Assembly: GCA_041629655.1 (NCBI GenBank) | Contig: JBFKMV010000256.1 | Location: 1-5,095 of the forward strand | Length of the DNA stretch: 5,095 nucleotides | Reading direction: 5' to 3' | Source of the DNA: JBFKMV01 sp041629655 | GTDB lineage: Bacteria; Acidobacteriota; Polarisedimenticolia; Polarisedimenticolales; Polarisedimenticolaceae | Notes under the pieces: model-generated | Databases searched by the model: none | The model's input: only the letters and a program-made list of their open reading frames with translations | Told to the model about the DNA's origin: nothing | Position numbers and translations under genes: made by a program | Shown here: positions 1-5,095 of the stretch, piece by piece | Layout: every line of letters starts with the position of its first letter | How positions within the stretch are numbered: the stretch's first letter is position 1

Positions 1-1258
1 CCGCCGTCTCGCGCGCCGTGCCTCCGCACGGCAGCAGCGTCGCCACCGGGCCGAACACCTCGTGCCGGTGGATCACGCCGGCGCCGGCGGGGTCCGCGGC
101 CCGCAGCAGGGCCGGTGCGAAGAAGTACCCTCGGCCGGGCTCGGCCCCGACGCCGTCGACGCGCTCGCCGGTCCCGTGCACCAGCTCTGCGGCCTGGCGC
201 AGCTTGCCCACGCCCTCGATCGCGTCGCGCAACTGATCGGCGGTGGCCAGCGGACCCATCGTGACCGAGGCCTCGACCGGGTTGCCGACCACGACCTCGC
301 CGAGCAGCCCCGCGATCTGTTCCTGGACCTGGTCCGCGACCTCGCCCGGCACGATGATCCGCCGCACCGCGGTGCACTTCTGACCGGTCTTCTGGGTCAT
401 CTCGCGCACGACGTCGCGCAGGAACAGCCGCCAGGTCTCCGAGCCCGGCTCGACGTCCGGCGCCAGCACCGCGGCGTTGAGGCTGTCCGCCTCGACGTTG
501 ACGCGCACGCTGTTCGCCGGCAGGTTCTCCGTCGTGCGCAGCTTGAGCGCGGTCGCCGCCGAGCCGGTGAAGGCCAGCACGTCCTGCGAACGCAACCGCT
601 GCAGCAGGTCGCCCGTCGAGCCGCAGATCAGCTGCAGCGCGCCTTCGGGCATCACGGCCGCCTGGACCAGGATCTCGATGCAGCGCTCGGTGACCATCGC
701 GGTGCTGGTGGCGGGCTTGACGATCACGGGCATCCCCGCCAGCAGCGCCGCCGCGGCCTTCTCGGCGAAGCCCCAGGCCGGGAAGTTGAAGGCGTTGATC
801 AGCACCGCCGCGCCGCGCAGCGGCACGCGTACGTGCTGGCCCCAGAACCGCGACGACCGGCCGAGCTTGGTGCCCTCGCCGTCCCGCGCCAGACCGCCGT
901 CGCCCAGCTCGGCGGCCAGGTAGGAGTAGTAGCTCAGCGTCCCGGTCGCGCCGTCCAGGTCGAACTTGGCGTCGCGCCGGGTCGTGCCGGTGTTCTGGAG
1001 CGACAGCGCGATCAGCTCGTCCCGGTGCTCGTAGAGCGCCTTCGACATTGCCTTGAGCAGCTCCCCGCGCTGGCCGTACGTCATCTCGCGCAGCGCCGGG
1101 CCGCCCTTGGCGCGGGCGAACTCCAGCACGGCGCCGAAGTCGATCCCGGCGCTTGCGGCCTGGGCGATCGGCTGCTCGGTGCAGGGGTCGTAAAGCGGCT
1201 CGTGGCCGGTCGCGGCCTCGTGCCATGCGCCGCCGACGTAACTCTTCAGGGTCTTCAT
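1..1258 (-). CDS. PaaZ/BoxD-type aldehyde dehydrogenase (ring-cleavage acyl-CoA semialdehyde dehydrogenase), C-terminus beyond window
   Basis: This is the N-terminal 419 codons of an NAD(P)-dependent aldehyde dehydrogenase of the PaaZ/BoxD branch. These enzymes oxidise the semialdehyde CoA ester made after ring opening in aerobic phenylacetyl-CoA (PaaZ) or benzoyl-CoA (BoxD, 3,4-dehydroadipyl-CoA semialdehyde) degradation. Visible motifs are INAFNFP (154-160, oxyanion Asn158), VKPAT (180-184, cofactor-binding Lys181), FTGSAAT (230-236, nucleotide-binding loop), VEADSLN (255-261, general base Glu256), GQKCTAVRR (292-300, nucleophile Cys295) and HEVFGPVATLLP (399-410). As I recall, Glu256 and Cys295 have the same numbers in E. 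coli PaaZ, which supports this start. An ATG at 1258 is preceded by GGAG (1269-1272) with 10 bases spacing. The frame is open to the left edge. PaaZ carries an extra C-terminal MaoC-like hydratase domain (about 680 residues in total) and BoxD does not (about 515), so the missing end would decide. The segment GDGGLARDGEGTKLGR (119-134) looks more BoxD-like from memory. No cofactor or substrate can be fixed from this part. Confidence 0.88.
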   Translation of the reverse strand, partial: MKTLKSYVGGAWHEAATGHEPLYDPCTEQPIAQAASAGIDFGAVLEFARAKGGPALREMTYGQRGELLKAMSKALYEHRDELIALSLQNTGTTRRDAKFDLDGATGTLSYYSYLAAELGDGGLARDGEGTKLGRSSRFWGQHVRVPLRGAAVLINAFNFPAWGFAEKAAAALLAGMPVIVKPATSTAMVTERCIEILVQAAVMPEGALQLICGSTGDLLQRLRSQDVLAFTGSAATALKLRTTENLPANSVRVNVEADSLNAAVLAPDVEPGSETWRLFLRDVVREMTQKTGQKCTAVRRIIVPGEVADQVQEQIAGLLGEVVVGNPVEASVTMGPLATADQLRDAIEGVGKLRQAAELVHGTGERVDGVGAEPGRGYFFAPALLRAADPAGAGVIHRHEVFGPVATLLPCGGTARETA

Positions 1259-1268
1259 CTCGAGATCA

Positions 1269-1272
1269 CTCC
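1269..1272 (-). promoter_or_regulatory. Ribosome binding site of the aldehyde dehydrogenase gene
   Basis: GGAG read on the minus strand lies 10 bases before the ATG at 1258. It is the only purine-rich Shine-Dalgarno candidate nearby. Having its own site means translation does not depend on coupling to sdhB, which ends 85 bases upstream. Confidence 0.5.
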
Positions 1273-1276
1273 AGCA

Positions 1277-1295
1277 CGCGCCGCCGCGCGGCGCG
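1277..1295. repeat. Perfect GC-only inverted repeat (8-bp stem, 3-base loop) before the aldehyde dehydrogenase gene
   Basis: CGCGCCGC (1277-1284) is the exact reverse complement of GCGGCGCG (1288-1295), with the loop CGC between. It sits just upstream of the dehydrogenase ribosome binding site, in the gap after sdhB. It could be an attenuating or stabilising RNA hairpin or part of the sdh 3' end. No run of T follows in the direction of transcription, so it is not a standard intrinsic terminator. In DNA this rich in G and C, such a palindrome can also arise by chance. Confidence 0.4.
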
Positions 1296-1306
1296 CGGGT
1301 GGCAGA

Positions 1307-1342
1307 CCGGCGGCCCGGCGCGCAGGCGGGCCCGGCAGCCGG
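1307..1342 (-). terminator. Possible hairpin at the 3' end of the sdh operon, no U-tract
   Basis: CCGGC (1307-1311) pairs with GCCGG (1338-1342), and GGCCCG (1312-1317) pairs with CGGGCC (1327-1332). This leaves a 9-base loop and a one-sided 5-base bulge. The structure begins two bases after the sdhB stop codon (1346-1344) in the direction of transcription, which is where a terminator or an mRNA-protecting hairpin would lie. There is no T-rich tail after it, so termination is uncertain and partial read-through into the dehydrogenase gene is possible. Confidence 0.3.
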
Positions 1343-1343
1343 C

Positions 1344-2101
1344 TCAGTCTGTGGTTCTTGCAGGACGCAGTGTAGCCCGGAGCAGGTCCCCGTTCATCCG
1401 CTGGATGTAATCGACGCTGATCTCCTTCGGGCAGGCGTTCTGGCAGGCCCCGTGGTTGGTGCAGTTGCCGAAGCCCTCCTGGTCCATTTGCGCCAGCATC
1501 GACCCGATCCGGGCGTACCGCTCGGGCTGGCCCTGCGGCAGCAGGCCGAGGTGCGAGACCTTGGCCGCGGTGAACAGCATCGCCGAGGCGTTGGGGCAGG
1601 CCGCGACGCAGGCGCCGCAGCCGATGCAGGCGGCCGCGTCCATCGCGCGGTCGGCCGCCGGCTTGGGCACCGGGATCGCGTTGGCGTCGGGGGCGTTGCC
1701 CGTCCCGACCGAGATGAAGCCCCCGGCCTGCACGATCCGGTCGAACGCGCCGCGATCGACCACGAGGTCCTTGAGCACCGGGAACGCCGTGGCCCGCCAG
1801 GGCTCGATCCACAGCGTGTCCCCGTCGGTGAAGCTCCGCATGTGCACCTGGCAGGCCGTCACGGCGCCGTGGGGACCGTGCGGCCGGCCGTTGATCATCA
1901 TGCCGCACGAGCCGCAGATGCCCTCGCGGCAGTCGTGCTCGAAGGCGATCGGGTCCTGGCCCTCGCGGGTCAGCTGCTCGTTGACCACGTCGAGCATCTC
2001 CAGGAACGACGCGTGGGAGCTGATCCCGCGCGCCTCGTAGCGCTCGAAGCGCCCCCGCTCCTGCGGCCCGCGCTGGCGCCAGACGTGGAGCGTCAGGTTC
2101 A

Positions 2102-2102
<1 letters not shown>
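1344..2102 (-). CDS. sdhB: Succinate dehydrogenase iron-sulfur subunit SdhB
   Basis: This 252-residue subunit passes electrons from the SdhA flavin to quinone through three iron-sulfur clusters on the cytoplasmic side of the membrane. The N-terminal ferredoxin domain has the [2Fe-2S] ligands Cys58, Cys63, Cys66 and Cys84 (CREGICGSC, then TAC). In the C-terminal domain, CIGCGACVAACP (159-170) and CTNHGACQNACP (214-225) supply Cys159, Cys162, Cys165 and Cys224 for [4Fe-4S], and Cys169, Cys214 and Cys220 for [3Fe-4S], following the usual ligand pattern. All ligands are present and the length is normal. The open frame extends upstream to 2279, but that part overlaps sdhA. The ATG at 2102 gives the normal N-terminus (MNLTLHVWRQ), overlaps the sdhA stop by one base (TAATG), and has AGAGGAG nine bases upstream. 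It is very probably translationally coupled to sdhA. Confidence 0.97.
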
Positions 2103-4015
<1,913 letters not shown>

Positions 4016-4020
4016 CGCCG

Positions 4021-4024
4021 CCTC
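4021..4024 (-). promoter_or_regulatory. Ribosome binding site of sdhA, overlapping the sdhC stop codon
   Basis: On the minus strand the sequence reads TAGAGG, so the last base of the sdhC TAG stop is the first base of GAGG. Five bases separate it from the ATG at 4015. A ribosome terminating on sdhC would sit on this site, which favours coupled translation. Confidence 0.6.
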
Positions 4025-4698
4025 TACCGGACCAGCCCGGCCAGCACGGCCACCGGGATCGAGCAATTACCCGCGAAGACGACCAGCGCCAGCGCCGCCG
4101 CCGCGGCGCGCCGCCAGCGCAGGACCCGCGGATCGTCCAGCGCCAGCGTCTGGGTCGAGCTCCACATGCCGTGGTAGATATGAAGGCACAACGGCACCAT
4201 CGCGCCGATGTAGGCCAGCGACACCGGCCACGAGCGGAACCCGACGACCAGGTTGTCGTAGACCGACTCGCCGAACCGTGGGTGCGCGGTGCCCCAGGTC
4301 AGGTGCATCAGGTGGTAGACCACGAAGGCCACGATGATCACCCCGCCCCAGCGCATCGTGCGCGAGGCGTAGCTGAAGCTGAGATCGTCCCGCTTGCGGT
4401 AGCCGATCTTGCGGGCGCGCCGGCTGGCCAGCGTCAGCTGTAACGCGGCCACGAGGTGCACCGCGACCGCGGCCAGCAGCACGGCGCGCGCGATCCACAG
4501 CAGCTGGCCGTGCCCGAGCACCGGCGCGCCGGCCTCGCGCAGGAACTCGGCGTAGGCGTTGAACTTCTCGGGTCCCTGGTAGACCTTGAGGTTGCCGAGC
4601 ATGTGAACGACGACGAAGCCGACGAGCACCGCGCCCGTCGCGGCCATCAGGACTTTCTTGCCGATCGAGGAGCCGTAAAGGGCGAGCACTCGGCGCAT
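4024..4698 (-). CDS. sdhC: Succinate dehydrogenase cytochrome b558 membrane subunit SdhC
   Basis: This 224-residue membrane anchor belongs to the single-subunit cytochrome b558 family, which binds two hemes and the quinone and replaces the separate SdhC and SdhD of other bacteria. Five hydrophobic helices lie near residues 14-35, 66-88, 116-136, 157-179 and 197-222. Histidines in helices 1 to 4 (His32, His81, His129 or His132, and His173 or His176) fit the four axial heme ligands known in B. subtilis SdhC and Wolinella FrdC. Family-typical stretches are SSIGKKVLMAATG, HMLGNLKVYQGPE and YHLMHLTWG. The ATG at 4698 is preceded by GAGGA with 4 bases spacing. An in-frame GTG at 4713 would add five residues (VAEES), but it lacks a ribosome binding site and would lie only about 14 bases from the predicted transcript start. 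No separate SdhD is present in the operon, as expected for this type. Confidence 0.95.
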   Translation of the reverse strand: MRRVLALYGSSIGKKVLMAATGAVLVGFVVVHMLGNLKVYQGPEKFNAYAEFLREAGAPVLGHGQLLWIARAVLLAAVAVHLVAALQLTLASRRARKIGYRKRDDLSFSYASRTMRWGGVIIVAFVVYHLMHLTWGTAHPRFGESVYDNLVVGFRSWPVSLAYIGAMVPLCLHIYHGMWSSTQTLALDDPRVLRWRRAAAAALALVVFAGNCSIPVAVLAGLVR

Positions 4699-4702
4699 GG
4701 AT

Positions 4703-4707
4703 TCCTC
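4703..4707 (-). promoter_or_regulatory. Ribosome binding site deciding the sdhC start
   Basis: GAGGA on the minus strand lies four bases before the ATG at 4698 and inside the short extension that a GTG start at 4713 would create. It favours the ATG. Confidence 0.6.
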
Positions 4708-4733
4708 GGCCACCGGGCACGTGAGGGACGGGG

Positions 4734-4762
4734 ATGATAGGCTTTCGCTCCGCGCTTTTCAA
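4734..4762 (-). promoter_or_regulatory. Sigma70-type promoter of the sdhCAB operon
   Basis: Read on the minus strand, a -35 box TTGAAA (4762-4757, five of six consensus bases) and a -10 box TATCAT (4739-4734, five of six) are separated by exactly 17 bases. Transcription would start near 4727, giving a leader of about 29 bases before the sdhC ATG at 4698. The region is noticeably richer in A and T than its surroundings, which makes chance less likely. No equally good promoter is seen for rpiA on the other strand. Confidence 0.7.
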
Positions 4763-4827
4763 CAACGCGCGGCGCCGAAACGGGGCGTTCGGGGTCCAGT
4801 GACGGGCCGTCGCTGCGGGGGCGGACG

Positions 4828-5095
4828 ATGAGCGGCGAATCGACGGCGGGGGATGCGCAAAAACGCCGCGCGGCGGAGGCGGCGCTGGCCCACGTCGAGC
4901 CCGGCTTCGTCGTTGGTGTCGGCACCGGCAGCACCACCAACCACTTCATCGACCTGCTCGCCGGAATGCGCGGGCGCTTCGACGGCGCCGTGGCCAGCTC
5001 GGAGCAGTCCGCGCGCCGGCTCGCCGGTCACGGCATCCGGCTGCTCGACCTCAACGACGTCGACGAGATCCCCGTCTACGTGGACGGCGCCGACG
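4828..5095 (+). CDS. rpiA: Ribose-5-phosphate isomerase A, N-terminal part (runs off right edge)
   Basis: The first 89 codons of a type A ribose-5-phosphate isomerase are present. This cytoplasmic enzyme interconverts ribose 5-phosphate and ribulose 5-phosphate in the non-oxidative pentose phosphate pathway. VGVGTGSTTNHFID (29-42) is the phosphate-binding loop, AVASSEQS (54-61) follows, and LLDLNDVDEIPVYVDGAD (72-89) carries the acidic active-site motif. Asp86 and Asp89 line up with E. coli Asp81 and Asp84. The order and spacing match E. coli RpiA with a five-residue longer N-terminus. The ATG at 4828 is the only sensible start; upstream there is only a G-rich stretch (GGGGGCGG, 4817-4824) as a weak ribosome binding site. 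It is divergent from sdh across a 129-base gap, so no shared transcript is expected. The frame is cut by the window and shows no damage. Confidence 0.93.
   Translation, partial: MSGESTAGDAQKRRAAEAALAHVEPGFVVGVGTGSTTNHFIDLLAGMRGRFDGAVASSEQSARRLAGHGIRLLDLNDVDEIPVYVDGAD

Noticed and set aside
62..1375. A 437-codon open frame on the plus strand opposite the aldehyde dehydrogenase gene
   Set aside because: The composition is dominated by Arg, Ala, Gly and His without motifs. The minus-strand frame carries all conserved aldehyde dehydrogenase residues, so this is a shadow.
4699..4713. GTG start for sdhC at 4713, giving 229 residues
   Set aside because: There is no ribosome binding site before it, and it lies only about 14 bases from the predicted transcript start. 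The ATG at 4698 has GAGGA at a good distance. It is not fully excluded.
4067..4765. A 232-codon minus-strand frame over sdhC
   Set aside because: It is a shifted frame with an Arg-rich translation and no membrane segments, whereas the sdhC frame has five helices and the heme histidines.
4647..5031. Two overlapping minus-strand frames opposite the start of rpiA
   Set aside because: They are antisense to the conserved RpiA motifs and would overlap the sdh promoter. They show no family resemblance.

Overview
The window is high-GC bacterial DNA holding a complete three-gene succinate dehydrogenase operon on the minus strand. A partial aldehyde dehydrogenase gene lies downstream of it on the same strand. 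A divergent, partial ribose-5-phosphate isomerase gene sits at the right edge. The single-subunit cytochrome b558 SdhC, the SdhA/SdhB sequence type and the gene order sdhC-sdhA-sdhB are those of high-GC, mostly menaquinone-using lineages such as Actinomycetota (including Thermoleophilia), Gemmatimonadota, Acidobacteriota or Myxococcota. The sequence alone does not decide between these.

Layout from right to left, following the direction of sdh transcription: rpiA starts at 4828 on the plus strand and runs off the right edge. A 129-base divergent intergenic region (4699-4827) carries a clear sigma70-type promoter pointing into sdh (TTGAAA, 17 bases, TATCAT). Then come sdhC (4698-4024), sdhA (4015-2102) and sdhB (2102-1344), tightly packed: an 8-base gap between C and A and a one-base TAATG overlap between A and B. 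An 85-base gap with two GC-only hairpins (1259-1343) separates sdhB from the PaaZ/BoxD-type aldehyde dehydrogenase, which starts at 1258 and is cut by the left edge after 419 codons.

How the genes work together: SdhC anchors the complex and carries two hemes, SdhA oxidises succinate at a covalent FAD, and SdhB relays electrons through three iron-sulfur clusters. The complex links the TCA cycle to the quinone pool. The dehydrogenase belongs to a family that acts in aerobic phenylacetyl-CoA or benzoyl-CoA breakdown; those routes end in succinyl-CoA and acetyl-CoA, which would feed this enzyme. That metabolic link is inference. RpiA belongs to the pentose phosphate pathway and is only a divergent neighbour.

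I found no mobile element, RNA gene, CRISPR array or convincing novel system. This is ordinary core metabolism with a few modest points worth checking.
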